The notes beneath the pieces were generated by a model. The model saw only the letters and a program-made list of their open reading frames with translations. It made no database searches and was not told the origin of the DNA. Shown here one piece after another: positions 16,135 to 24,033 of a stretch of 26,384 nt of DNA. Every line of letters begins with the position of its first letter. Within the stretch, counting starts at the first letter, position 1. The translations under genes were made by a program, and so were the position numbers. This DNA comes from Candidatus Aminicenans sakinawicola JGI OTU-1 (GTDB lineage: Bacteria > Acidobacteriota > Aminicenantia > Aminicenantales > Aminicenantaceae), in contig AWNV01000029.1 of assembly GCA_000493965.1 (NCBI GenBank), positions 1 through 26,384 of the forward strand, written 5' to 3'.

Positions 16135-16691
16135 ACAAATTATTAATTAGTCCAAAAAAAATAATTATAATAATTGTTTTTGTCTATAATATTATTATTT
16201 TGTGTTATTCTTACCCTAACATCATATTAAAACCAAATAAGTTGAAGGAACTAGTTTCCGGAGGTTATGTAATTGTAAAAGAAGAAAATGGATTTGATTT
16301 TCTCCATTTAAAAACTAAACCATTAACACCTTCCCAACAGCAACGAATCGAGCTATTGAAAAGCCTTGGTTATGTGAGTGGGACATTCGAAATTGGAGGA
16401 ATTAATCCCATATTAGCAATACCGTTTGATTTATCTGAAATCGGTGAAGTTATCCTAATTTTTAATAATAATAGAAATGACAAATTATCTGTTAGGCTAG
16501 CAATTAACAACTTTAAAGAAGAATGTTTATATCATAAAGAATTATCAAATAATGATGTGATAAAGCAATTCGAAAATAAAAGTGATGCAATTATTTTTAA
16601 GATCAACCTTTACCATTTAATTGAACCAGTTATAATTAGTTTAGAATTTAAATCATGCGACATGCTTATAAAAGAAGTACAAATAAGATAA
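16131..16691 (+). CDS. unknown membrane-anchored protein translationally coupled to the sulfatase-like gene
   Basis: 186 residues, start overlapping the upstream stop. It has one N-terminal hydrophobic helix (about residues 10-28: IIIIIVFVYNIIILCYSY), so the rest is probably periplasmic. Residues 64-84 read PLTPSQQQRIELLKSLGYVS, resembling the 'LkaLGYv' tail found at the C-terminus of many sulfatases and absent from the upstream protein. Residues about 85-186 alternate hydrophobic and polar positions (beta-rich, possibly a sandwich), with three Cys. Function not recognised; a split-off accessory or C-terminal domain of the neighbouring enzyme is the best guess. Same AT-rich composition as its partner. 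Confidence 0.6.
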   Translation: MNKLLISPKKIIIIIVFVYNIIILCYSYPNIILKPNKLKELVSGGYVIVKEENGFDFLHLKTKPLTPSQQQRIELLKSLGYVSGTFEIGGINPILAIPFDLSEIGEVILIFNNNRNDKLSVRLAINNFKEECLYHKELSNNDVIKQFENKSDAIIFKINLYHLIEPVIISLEFKSCDMLIKEVQIR

Positions 16692-16889
16692 CTTGAACTG
16701 CACCACTGTGTTCCCTAATCGCATTCAGAATTTTACCGTCAAAACATCCAGCCTTCATTCTCTTTTAAGGATTTGGGATTAGCCACTGCCCGCCACTCTG
16801 TAAATGTACAGCAATAAATGCGAGGAATGGAAATAGTTGAGGATGATCATTTCTAATCATGAGGGGTGCTAAGAGAAAAGCGAATTGTG
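16692..16889. other. intergenic region
   Basis: About 200 bases marking the boundary between the AT-rich pair and the more balanced composition downstream. No gene, clear terminator or promoter recognised. Confidence 0.4.
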
Positions 16890-18275
16890 ATGTCGAAGAT
16901 CATCAAACTATTGATTATTATAGGAACAGCTGCACTGGTTTACTATCAGCCAATCGTCACTGGCGCCAAACTAAACCTGTCAGCAGTTCTAACTAGATCA
17001 GACTTTATTTTCACAATTGTTGTTGTCCTTTGGCTAGCTAGCCACCTCTTTTCTAGCCGAGGAAAATCTAAATGGGGCAAGCACGTCAAAGTTGTTCAAA
17101 ACCCGTTTCATCTATTGGCGCTTTTCCTCGTGTTCACTTTCATGGCGACGTTACTTTCGTTCGCAGAATATGGTATGGCGTTTGATATTCAAGGGTGGTC
17201 ACGCCTGGTGAAGATGCTTGTGTGTATATTGCTAGCATGGGTTGTCTATAGGACAATAAAGGATGATGCCAAGTTCTATCAATGGCTGGCGCGGGCACTA
17301 TACTTACCTATTATGGTCACATTGGTAGCCGGAATAGCGTGGCGTTTTTATCCATCTATATTACCTGCTTTCATATCAAGCGCGCCAGGGGTTTCTGAGG
17401 AAGGGCAACTGGCGTTGGTATCTGCAAGTAACACGTTTCAAGGGCTTACTTGGAATCCTTGGCTAGTAGTGTACTCCTGTGTTGTAGCGCTTTCCTTTGT
17501 TTGGGTTATGGCTCTTCACAACTTCTACTGTGGAAAGTTAATGGCGGGGTTTGTGAAATTGCTCTTCTGCATGAGCCTACTTATTATTTTGTATTGGACA
17601 GCAGTCAGGACGACGTTGATTTTGGTCCCCATTGTATTCTGGTTTGGAGGTTTATTAACATTAACTTACCTTGGAAATAGAAAAAATGCGCTTGCCTTTT
17701 TTCCATTTTTGATAATGGTGGTTCCCTTACTCTTGGGCACCGCGATGGTTTTGGCTCCCCCAGAGATTCGCGATGTGTTTATTGCCCGATTTAGTCAACA
17801 ACAAATGAGATTGTATATATGGCAACATTACGGCGAAATTGCTCTATCCAATCCATTAGGAGTGGGCTTCAATTTCTACACACTAGTTTCACCCCCGAGT
17901 CCCGTTGGTCTTGAGAACCCGGATCCTCATAATGTTGTATTGTCTGTCTTGATGATTGGGGGCTGGGGGGGGGTTCTGAGCGTTGTTGTATTCCTCTGGC
18001 TAGTCACCAAATCCGTGAAAGGTGAGTTGCGCAGGCAAAGAGGGAGCGACCATATTTCTGTCTTGTATATAGGTGTGGTTACGGCATACCTATGCTCGTG
18101 GGTAATCTACATGGCTACTGGGATTGATCCATTTAGGGATTTTACCCATTCAATCCTTTTGGCCTTGGTACTCGCAAGGCCTATGTTACATGCCGAGATC
18201 CCTATTAAGCAAAGTGGGATTTCGAAAGTGTGTAAGCAGCCTTTATGCCTCGAGCAGGAGGATAGCGCGAATTGA
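16890..18275 (+). CDS. O-antigen polymerase/ligase (Wzy/WaaL-type)
   Basis: Polytopic inner-membrane protein, about 461 residues from ATG 16890; GTG 16866 is a possible earlier start. It has about ten to twelve hydrophobic helices. The large loop near residues 320-355 holds the Wzy_C-type signature RLYIWQHYGEIALSNPLGVG, then LENPDPHNVVLSVLMIGGWG, where the 'PHN' motif is typical of WaaL ligases and Wzy polymerases. It would join repeat units on the periplasmic side, either polymerising the chain or transferring it to lipid A-core. The two roles cannot be separated by sequence alone; as the only such gene in view in a Wzx cluster, Wzy is slightly favoured. Confidence 0.8.
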   Translation: MSKIIKLLIIIGTAALVYYQPIVTGAKLNLSAVLTRSDFIFTIVVVLWLASHLFSSRGKSKWGKHVKVVQNPFHLLALFLVFTFMATLLSFAEYGMAFDIQGWSRLVKMLVCILLAWVVYRTIKDDAKFYQWLARALYLPIMVTLVAGIAWRFYPSILPAFISSAPGVSEEGQLALVSASNTFQGLTWNPWLVVYSCVVALSFVWVMALHNFYCGKLMAGFVKLLFCMSLLIILYWTAVRTTLILVPIVFWFGGLLTLTYLGNRKNALAFFPFLIMVVPLLLGTAMVLAPPEIRDVFIARFSQQQMRLYIWQHYGEIALSNPLGVGFNFYTLVSPPSPVGLENPDPHNVVLSVLMIGGWGGVLSVVVFLWLVTKSVKGELRRQRGSDHISVLYIGVVTAYLCSWVIYMATGIDPFRDFTHSILLALVLARPMLHAEIPIKQSGISKVCKQPLCLEQEDSAN

Positions 18276-18429
18276 TAGCACTGATGTTTGTGGGATCATC
18301 ACTTTGAGAATCAGCGGGACTGAGAATTACCCGAGTGCCTGACAATGGATTCTCGAGCACTTGGTTTGAGTTAGAGAGAAAGTGGCAGCACATTGCAATG
18401 AATTTTGTAGCATCGGGGGCCAATTGCAT

Positions 18430-19215
18430 ATGAACAAGGTATCTCACACGTTTGCCCTTTTTAGGGTATATCGCCAGCCCGGTATATGGTTAAGAATCCT
18501 GGATAAACTACGTTTATTGCCTGTTGGGAAAGAATACATTGTCAAGCTCAAGAATGGTTTGAAGCTTGCCTTGCGAGGGTCATCATCGGACTTTGAGGTC
18601 CTTGACGAGATATTGATTCATAGAAATTACGATTGGGCCCTGGATGGGATAGGTAAAGATGATGTCGTTTGCGATCTCGGTTCCAACATCGGGGTATTTG
18701 CACTATTTGCCGCATTGCGGGGGGCTTCCGTCTTTGCATATGAACCTCTACAAGAGAATTTTGCTGTGCTACTGAAGAACGTTGACCTGAATGAATGTGG
18801 AAAGAAAGTACACGCTTGCAATCTTGCCGTTGGTGGCACAACGGGCTTGATGCAACTGTTTTTCAAACGGGGAGTTGAATGGGGGGCAACCAAGTTCCCC
18901 AGTCTCCCTGGCTGGTTGGAGGAGTGTGGTGAATTAAAAAATGGTGTGCAGTCCAGGATGGTACAGGCTGTGACGCTTCATCAATTGCTCAAAGACAATA
19001 ACATTCAGATGTGTAATTGTCTGAAGATTGATTGCGAGGGTGCAGAATACGAGATCTTCGAGCAAGTCGATAGGGAGGACTTCGACAGGATCAGGTCTAT
19101 CATTTTGGAATACCATTCGAATGGAAATGCAGAGGCTCTAGCAGGGATCCTGAGGGAAGCAGGTTTTCGGTGTAACATCTTCCCCGAGAAACAGATTCTA
19201 TTTGCTTCAAAGTGA
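18430..19215 (+). CDS. FkbM-family methyltransferase (second copy)
   Basis: About 261 residues from ATG 18430; a GTG at 18382 could add 16 residues. It shows DVVCDLGSNIGVFALFAALRG (SAM loop), VFAYEPLQENFAVLLKNV, QAVTLHQLLKDN, and NCLKIDCEGAEYEIFEQVD, the conserved FkbM end motif, then IRSIILEYHSN. Clearly different in sequence from the FkbM gene at 13534, so not a recent duplication. Probably methylates a sugar hydroxyl. It ends overlapping the upstream GTG of the GT2 gene. Confidence 0.87.
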   Translation: MNKVSHTFALFRVYRQPGIWLRILDKLRLLPVGKEYIVKLKNGLKLALRGSSSDFEVLDEILIHRNYDWALDGIGKDDVVCDLGSNIGVFALFAALRGASVFAYEPLQENFAVLLKNVDLNECGKKVHACNLAVGGTTGLMQLFFKRGVEWGATKFPSLPGWLEECGELKNGVQSRMVQAVTLHQLLKDNNIQMCNCLKIDCEGAEYEIFEQVDREDFDRIRSIILEYHSNGNAEALAGILREAGFRCNIFPEKQILFASK

Positions 19216-19223
19216 GGGAGTCT

Positions 19224-20237
19224 ATGTTTCCTTTAGTTTCCGTGATCATGCCAGCATATAACGCAGAGAGATTCATCAGGCGCTCACTGCAGAGTTTGTT
19301 ACGCCAAACATATCAGAATATGGAGATCGTGGTAGTGAACGACGGTTCCACAGATCATACGGCGGATATTGTTAGAGTATTTTCGGACCCGCACACACGG
19401 CACATTTATCAAGACAACCGAGGGCTTGGTGGTGCCCGGAATAGGGGTATCCTGGAGAGTCGAGGTGAATACGTGACGTTTTTGGATGCGGATGACATGT
19501 ACTTAGCCAAGAACGTCGAGCTGCAGGTGGAATTCTTGGAATCGCATGCAGAATACGATGCTATTTTCTGCAACCCATTAGCTTATTACTCGGAAGCCCC
19601 TGATAGATTGCTTCGACTGAGACAGGATTACGTGTCCTATTCTAGTGACATGTTTCGGTATTTTCTTGAATTCTCCGTCAACCCGAATACGTTAATGTAT
19701 CGACGGAGCGTCTTTGATGCCGGGTTAAGATTCCCCGACGGTACACGTGGAAGATATGGGGAAGACAGACCTCTGTATTTGCGAATGTGCAAGGCCGGCT
19801 TCAAATTCGGTCATTTCAACAAAGATCTGGTCATCGTTGGCATCAATACGGGTGGTGTTGGCACGTGGGAAAACCAATGGAATCTCTATATTAATAAAAT
19901 AAAATTGCTGGAAGAGGTATTTTCTGATATGACCGATGCTGAGGCCGCACTGTATCAGAAGGATAAAATCATGCTCCAACAAAGTTTAAAACTAGCACTT
20001 AGCTGTTTAATTAAGCGAGATAAGCAAGCTTTTTATGCGCTTCTGCCCCAGACATCTTTAAAGCCGTTTACATGGCTTTTGAAGGGCGTTCTCTTTTTTA
20101 TGCCTTCTCATATTCTCAGAAATATAATAATCACCACTGGAGAGATTCGGCGAAAGCATTTCTATTCTCTTTGCTCTGAGAAGGATCATCCGTCTTTGTA
20201 CGAGGAGTTTCGTGCGCTTCGGGGATTGGCTCGTTAG
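19224..20237 (+). CDS. glycosyltransferase family 2
   Basis: About 337 residues. It begins with the GT-A fold signature VSVIMPAYNAERFIRRSLQS, then EIVVVNDGSTDHTADIV, NRGLGGARNRGILESRGEYV and the metal-binding FLDADDMY. Acceptor-side features include RRSVFDAGLRFPDGTRGRYGEDRPLYLRM, with an ED motif typical of inverting GT2 catalytic bases. ATG 19224 has agggag 5 bases upstream and is preferred to the GTG at 19212 that overlaps the FkbM stop. The C-terminal 100 residues are helical and basic, suggesting membrane association. Adds one sugar to the lipid-linked repeat unit; donor and linkage unknown. Confidence 0.9.
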   Translation: MFPLVSVIMPAYNAERFIRRSLQSLLRQTYQNMEIVVVNDGSTDHTADIVRVFSDPHTRHIYQDNRGLGGARNRGILESRGEYVTFLDADDMYLAKNVELQVEFLESHAEYDAIFCNPLAYYSEAPDRLLRLRQDYVSYSSDMFRYFLEFSVNPNTLMYRRSVFDAGLRFPDGTRGRYGEDRPLYLRMCKAGFKFGHFNKDLVIVGINTGGVGTWENQWNLYINKIKLLEEVFSDMTDAEAALYQKDKIMLQQSLKLALSCLIKRDKQAFYALLPQTSLKPFTWLLKGVLFFMPSHILRNIIITTGEIRRKHFYSLCSEKDHPSLYEEFRALRGLAR

Positions 20238-20290
20238 ACGCCGAGCATTTCAGTATTCTTGTCACGCATCGGGATGATTGGATTAAATCT

Positions 20291-21124
20291 GTGGAGAAGA
20301 TTCTTCGATACTATAAAGGCCTGAGAAAGATAGCTGAGCCCATATATACTTGGCAAGCAGCCTTTGGAATTGATTTGAGAAAGTTCGTTCGAGCACTTCA
20401 TCGACTGCCATATGTAATCAAGGAGTACCATATCCTCAGGTTGCAGAATAAAGCAGTCGGCTCTAAGTGCAAGTTAAAGCTCACGATGCCAGCTATTGAT
20501 GACCGATATTCTGCTGGCGGCATTGCATCAGGCCACTATTTCCATCAGGACTTGCTTGTTGCGAGAAAGATATTCAAGCGGCAACCCTTCAAGCATGTAG
20601 ATATCGGCTCCCGTATTGATGGTTTTGTTTCTCATGTAGCAGTCTTCCGCGCCATCGAAGTGCTCGACATTAGACCCTTAGATGCACAAATTCAAAATGT
20701 TACCTTCAAGCAGAGTGATCTAATGAACCCGGCAATTGACCTGATAGACTATTGTGACTCCCTATCATGTTTGCATGCGCTGGAGCATTTTGGCTTGGGG
20801 CGTTATGGAGATCCAATAGATATTGATGGACATATGCGAGGATTTGATAATTTTCACAAGATTCTCCAACCGAATGGAATTCTTTACCTGTCTGTTCCCA
20901 TTGGACCGGACCGCATTGATTTCAACAGCCATAGGGTCTTCTCGATCAAGACAATACTAGAAATGGCAAAAGATCGTTTTGAATTGATTGGTTTTTCCTA
21001 CGTGGATGACAATGGTGACCTTAATGAAAATGTAATAATTGCCTCTTCTGATGATGTGGGGGCTTTTGGCTGCTACTATGGCTGCGGTATCTTTGAATTT
21101 AGGAAACTCAGCAGTCAGCGCTAG
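20291..21124 (+). CDS. DUF268-family protein
   Basis: 277 residues, GTG start at 20291 without a strong ribosome-binding site. The middle reads IDDRYSAGGIASGHYFHQDL, then KHVDIGSRIDGFVSHVAVFR, VLDIRP, DSLSCLHALEHFGLGRYGDP and GILYLSVPIGPDRIDFNSHR. These are the signatures I associate with DUF268, a family found in polysaccharide clusters. The DIGSR/VLDIRP and CLHALEH arrangement resembles a class I methyltransferase fold with a degenerate SAM site. Activity is not established. Between a GT2 gene and a methyltransferase pseudogene. Confidence 0.78.
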   Translation: MEKILRYYKGLRKIAEPIYTWQAAFGIDLRKFVRALHRLPYVIKEYHILRLQNKAVGSKCKLKLTMPAIDDRYSAGGIASGHYFHQDLLVARKIFKRQPFKHVDIGSRIDGFVSHVAVFRAIEVLDIRPLDAQIQNVTFKQSDLMNPAIDLIDYCDSLSCLHALEHFGLGRYGDPIDIDGHMRGFDNFHKILQPNGILYLSVPIGPDRIDFNSHRVFSIKTILEMAKDRFELIGFSYVDDNGDLNENVIIASSDDVGAFGCYYGCGIFEFRKLSSQR

Positions 21125-21302
21125 GTGAAGCAATTGGGAGCCTGGGGCCTGTGGACGTTTGTGATTGGGTAATCTTGGATGAAGCAATGTACTGGCGGGG
21201 TCGCGCTACAATCTACCATGTGATGCTCAATTTCCAGCTCAACCAGTGATTGAACGGATTCAAAACGATATACGATGAATAAAGTAACACGCATCCGAAT
21301 AT

Positions 21303-22178
21303 ATGACCGTTAAGGACATGGTTAGGTATGCGGACAGATTAAGATTGTTGATGCCGTCAAGGTTACCCCATTTGACACAATCTGTTTTTGGCCCCATGAC
21401 AGAATGCATCGCTTGTGGCTCGAAGGAAATTGTCAATCTTGGCAAGCCTAGATTGCAATTTACGAACACTAGTTACCATGTTCTTGAATGCAGTAAATGT
21501 GGTCTATAATGGTCGGAGCCGATGCCGACCACGGCTGATTTGGATGCTTACTACCATACTTACTATCAGAGAAAGAAAGCCAACTCTCTTGCCAGCGCAA
21601 GGTACGCTATGGTAAGATGCACCTTAACGGTATTAGGCTGGTATGAATTTCGGCATCGCAGTTTTGTTAGCCTTATCAACCAGTATAGCTCAAAAGGTGT
21701 ACTTCTGGATTATGGATGTGGAGAAGGGGCACTGTTACGTGCTGCGAGAAAAGATGGTTGGAAGGTAGTTGGCATGGATTATTCAAATAAAAACACTGAG
21801 CGCTTACGCGCTGACGGCTTTGATGTCCGTTGTGCAGCTGACTTGCATTCTAGCGGGATTCCCACCAGTATCATTGACTGCCTCGTGATGAAGCATGTCA
21901 TTGAGCATGTAGTTGATCTTGGGCAATTACTTGCGGACTGTCGCAGTGTTCTCAAGCCTAAGGGAATCATGGCAATCAAGACACCTTCGAGAATGAGTAA
22001 TCGCGCGAAGCTTGGACTTGCAAATTGGAACTTTGTGAATCCGCCTGAGCATCAATGGGGTTTCCTGCCATTATGCTTCCGATTGCTCATGGAGTCTCAT
22101 GGATTTGAAGTCATATATCTTCGGAACAGTTGTGTCGTGGATGAGTTGATCAGTATTGTTCGCATTCGCCAAGTTTAA
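21303..22178 (+). pseudogene. zinc-ribbon class I SAM methyltransferase split by one in-frame TAA
   Basis: A single frame of about 291 codons runs from ATG 21303 to 22178, broken only by TAA at 21507. Before the stop is an N-terminal zinc ribbon with CIACGS and CSKCGL; after it come WSEPMPTTADLDAYYHTYYQ, the SAM loop VLLDYGCGEGALLRAARKDG, VVGMDYSNKNTERL, VMKHVIEHVVDLGQLLADCR and LKPKGIMAIKTPS. In intact relatives the sequence continues CGL-V/I-W/F without interruption. The distal part could be re-initiated at ATG 21522 (218 residues with the entire SAM domain), so partial activity is possible. Presumed role: C- or O-methylation of a nucleotide sugar. Confidence 0.8.
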
Positions 22179-22243
22179 CTGTGCGCCCATGTTGTAGATG
22201 AAGTAGTCGGCATTTTTATTATTTCAAATAAGGAGAGTATTCA

Positions 22244-23224
22244 ATGAGGGTTTTGGTGACGGGAGCTGCAGGATTCATCGGGAGTGTTGTGACTGAGCAG
22301 CTGATCGAACAGGGTCATCAAGTGATTGCCTTCGATAATCTTAGTACAGGTCACCGTGAAGCTGTGCACCCTGATGCGAAGTTTGTCCTAGGAGACTTGC
22401 TTGATACCGATATATTGCGCGCGGTTCTTAGTGAGCAGCCTGTAGATGCAGTGATGCACCTTGCCGCTGAGGCGTTGATTGGTGTCTCCAACATAGACCC
22501 TGGGCGATCATTCAGGATAAACGTCTGCGGTGGCCTTAATCTCTTAGAGACAATGGCTATGGCTGAGGTGCGGCGTATCGTGTTTTCCTCTTCGGCAGCA
22601 GTATATGGGATGCCACAACATGTTCCTATCGTTGAGAGTGACCGTTTGGATCCTATCAATGCTTATGGTGATTCCAAGTTAGTGTTTGAGAGAATGCTGA
22701 TCTGGTACCGCCGGGCACATGGTTTCAAGTATGCCTGCCTGCGTTACTTTAATGCCTGCGGCGCCTCGGAACTGCTTGGGGAAGACAGGAAAGAGGAAAC
22801 GCATATCATACCGGTTGCTTTCGAGGTGGCTTTAGGCAAACGGGGCCATATCGAGTTATATGGCACAGACTACGCAACCAGAGATGGGACCTGCATACGT
22901 GATTATGTGCATGTAGTTGATATTGCTCGGGCACATTTGCTGATTTTGGCGCAATTGGATCGAATCGAAGCGAGAGCTTATAATCTTGGTACGGAGACCG
23001 GGCATACCAACCGCGAAGTCCTTAACGCGGTGAGCCGAGTTTCTGGCCGTCCAGTGAGAGTGGTCCCCGTGGGACGGCGAGCAGGTGATCCCGATTCGCT
23101 GGTAGCGAGTTCAGCAGTCATTAGGCAGGAACTTGGCTGGAAGCCGCTCTATTCTGAATTGGACTCGATGATAGAGAGCGGGTGGCGATGGCGTCTCAAT
23201 CATCCACATGGTTATTCTCAATGA
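22244..23224 (+). CDS. galE: UDP-glucose 4-epimerase
   Basis: 326 residues, usual GalE length. MRVLVTGAAGFIGSVVTEQL carries the NAD loop; FDNLSTGHREAV, the catalytic SSSAAVYGMPQ, and the Tyr/Lys of INAYGDSKL are followed by RYFNACGA, the diagnostic GalE segment YGTDYATRDGTCIRDYVHVVD and NLGTETGHTNREV. Interconverts UDP-Glc and UDP-Gal (possibly the GlcNAc/GalNAc pair). ATG 22244 has aaggaga upstream. It is the best-conserved housekeeping-like gene in the window. Confidence 0.92.
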   Translation: MRVLVTGAAGFIGSVVTEQLIEQGHQVIAFDNLSTGHREAVHPDAKFVLGDLLDTDILRAVLSEQPVDAVMHLAAEALIGVSNIDPGRSFRINVCGGLNLLETMAMAEVRRIVFSSSAAVYGMPQHVPIVESDRLDPINAYGDSKLVFERMLIWYRRAHGFKYACLRYFNACGASELLGEDRKEETHIIPVAFEVALGKRGHIELYGTDYATRDGTCIRDYVHVVDIARAHLLILAQLDRIEARAYNLGTETGHTNREVLNAVSRVSGRPVRVVPVGRRAGDPDSLVASSAVIRQELGWKPLYSELDSMIESGWRWRLNHPHGYSQ

Positions 23225-23262
23225 TTGCTGGGCAACTCAGGCTATATATGTTTTGTCCAGAG

Positions 23263-23409
23263 ATGAAAGCTAGGATGCTCGCCGCAGTTGAGGGGCGAAG
23301 GCTGCGGCCAGTGACAGAGCACATGCCAAAGCCAATGCTAGAGATCGTGGGATGTCCTATCTTAGAGCATAATGTTCGCTTGCTGGCCTATCATGAAATT
23401 AAGCAGTGA
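23263..23409 (+). pseudogene. sugar-phosphate nucleotidyltransferase N-terminal stub
   Basis: The frame from ATG 23263 reads MKARMLAAVEGRRLRPVTEH, then MPKPMLEIVGCPILEHNVRL and stops at 23407 after about 48 residues. This is the start of a GlmU/RmlA-type enzyme (MKALILAAGEGxRLRPLTxxxPKPMLPI). The glycine loop already carries Val for Gly, and the remaining roughly 200 residues are missing. The junction is followed directly by the repetitive spacer with the 17-base repeat. Confidence 0.8.
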
Positions 23410-23426
23410 ATTAGTGGTCAATAATC

Positions 23427-23443
23427 AGTGATCGGTGATGAGT
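23427..23443. repeat. copy 2 of the 17-base dispersed repeat
   Basis: agtgatcggtgatgagt, identical to 9827-9843 and in the same orientation. It lies in a short spacer of related words between two gene stubs. Confidence 0.8.
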
Positions 23444-23461
23444 TATTAGTGAAAAGTAAAA

Positions 23462-23953
23462 ATGTTTAAAAAAAGGATTGAAATATTGACGGGCGGAGGA
23501 GATGTCCCTCCCCTGAATGCGGTGATTGCTTCAGCAAAGAAGACCTCGAATGAAGTTAATGTTGAACTGATCGGATTTATTAAGGGATGGTTGGGAGTTA
23601 TTGAAAATCAATATATTGATTTATCAAAGATTAATTTCAATTCTTTGATTGAAGGAACAATACTTAAATCATCCAGTGCCAAATTGGAAAAAACCGCTGG
23701 AGGGATAGATCAGGCCAAACAAAATATTAAGAAGCTGAGACTTGACGGCCTGATTGTTATTAACGGAGAAGATACACTTTCCAATTCATTCAATCTGCTC
23801 AATATTCCTCTGGCCTTAAATTCCAAAACTATTGACAATGATATTGGCACGATCAATTCCAGCAATGAAGGGATTATCAATTATTTTACATTAGGGTTCC
23901 CTACTGCGGCCAGAAAAATCTCTTCATTTGTAAGCCATCTCTGTCAGTTTTAG
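23462..23953 (+). pseudogene. 6-phosphofructokinase-like N-terminal fragment
   Basis: 163 residues with recognisable phosphofructokinase order: KRIEILTGGGDVPPLNAVIA (family: GILTGGGDCPGLNAVI), IGFIKGWLGVIE, EGTILKSSSAK, GLIVINGEDTLSNSF (family: IGGDDTL or GGEDTL), KTIDNDIGTI and LGFPTAARKISSF (family: GFDTA). Complete enzymes exceed 320 residues, so the substrate-binding C-terminal half is missing. Nucleotide-binding positions are changed (CPG to VPP; IGG to ING). The family phosphorylates fructose 6-phosphate with ATP or PPi, and some members act on sedoheptulose 7-phosphate. Most likely a pseudogene stub; a shortened protein cannot be excluded. Confidence 0.7.
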
Positions 23954-24033
23954 ACAGTCAAAATGTTTTACGAAGACGTTAGGAAAGCGGGTTTTCGTCT
24001 TTAAATTGCGATTTCCGTCTCCACACGGCGCTT

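Noticed and set aside
9827..23443. CRISPR-like reading of the 17-base repeats
   Set aside because: Only two identical copies 13.6 kb apart, no regular spacing and no cas genes.
23976..24001. Possible terminator hairpin (aagacg...cgtctt) before the GC-rich GT4 gene
   Set aside because: Stem of only six pairs with a long loop and a poor T-run; not convincing.
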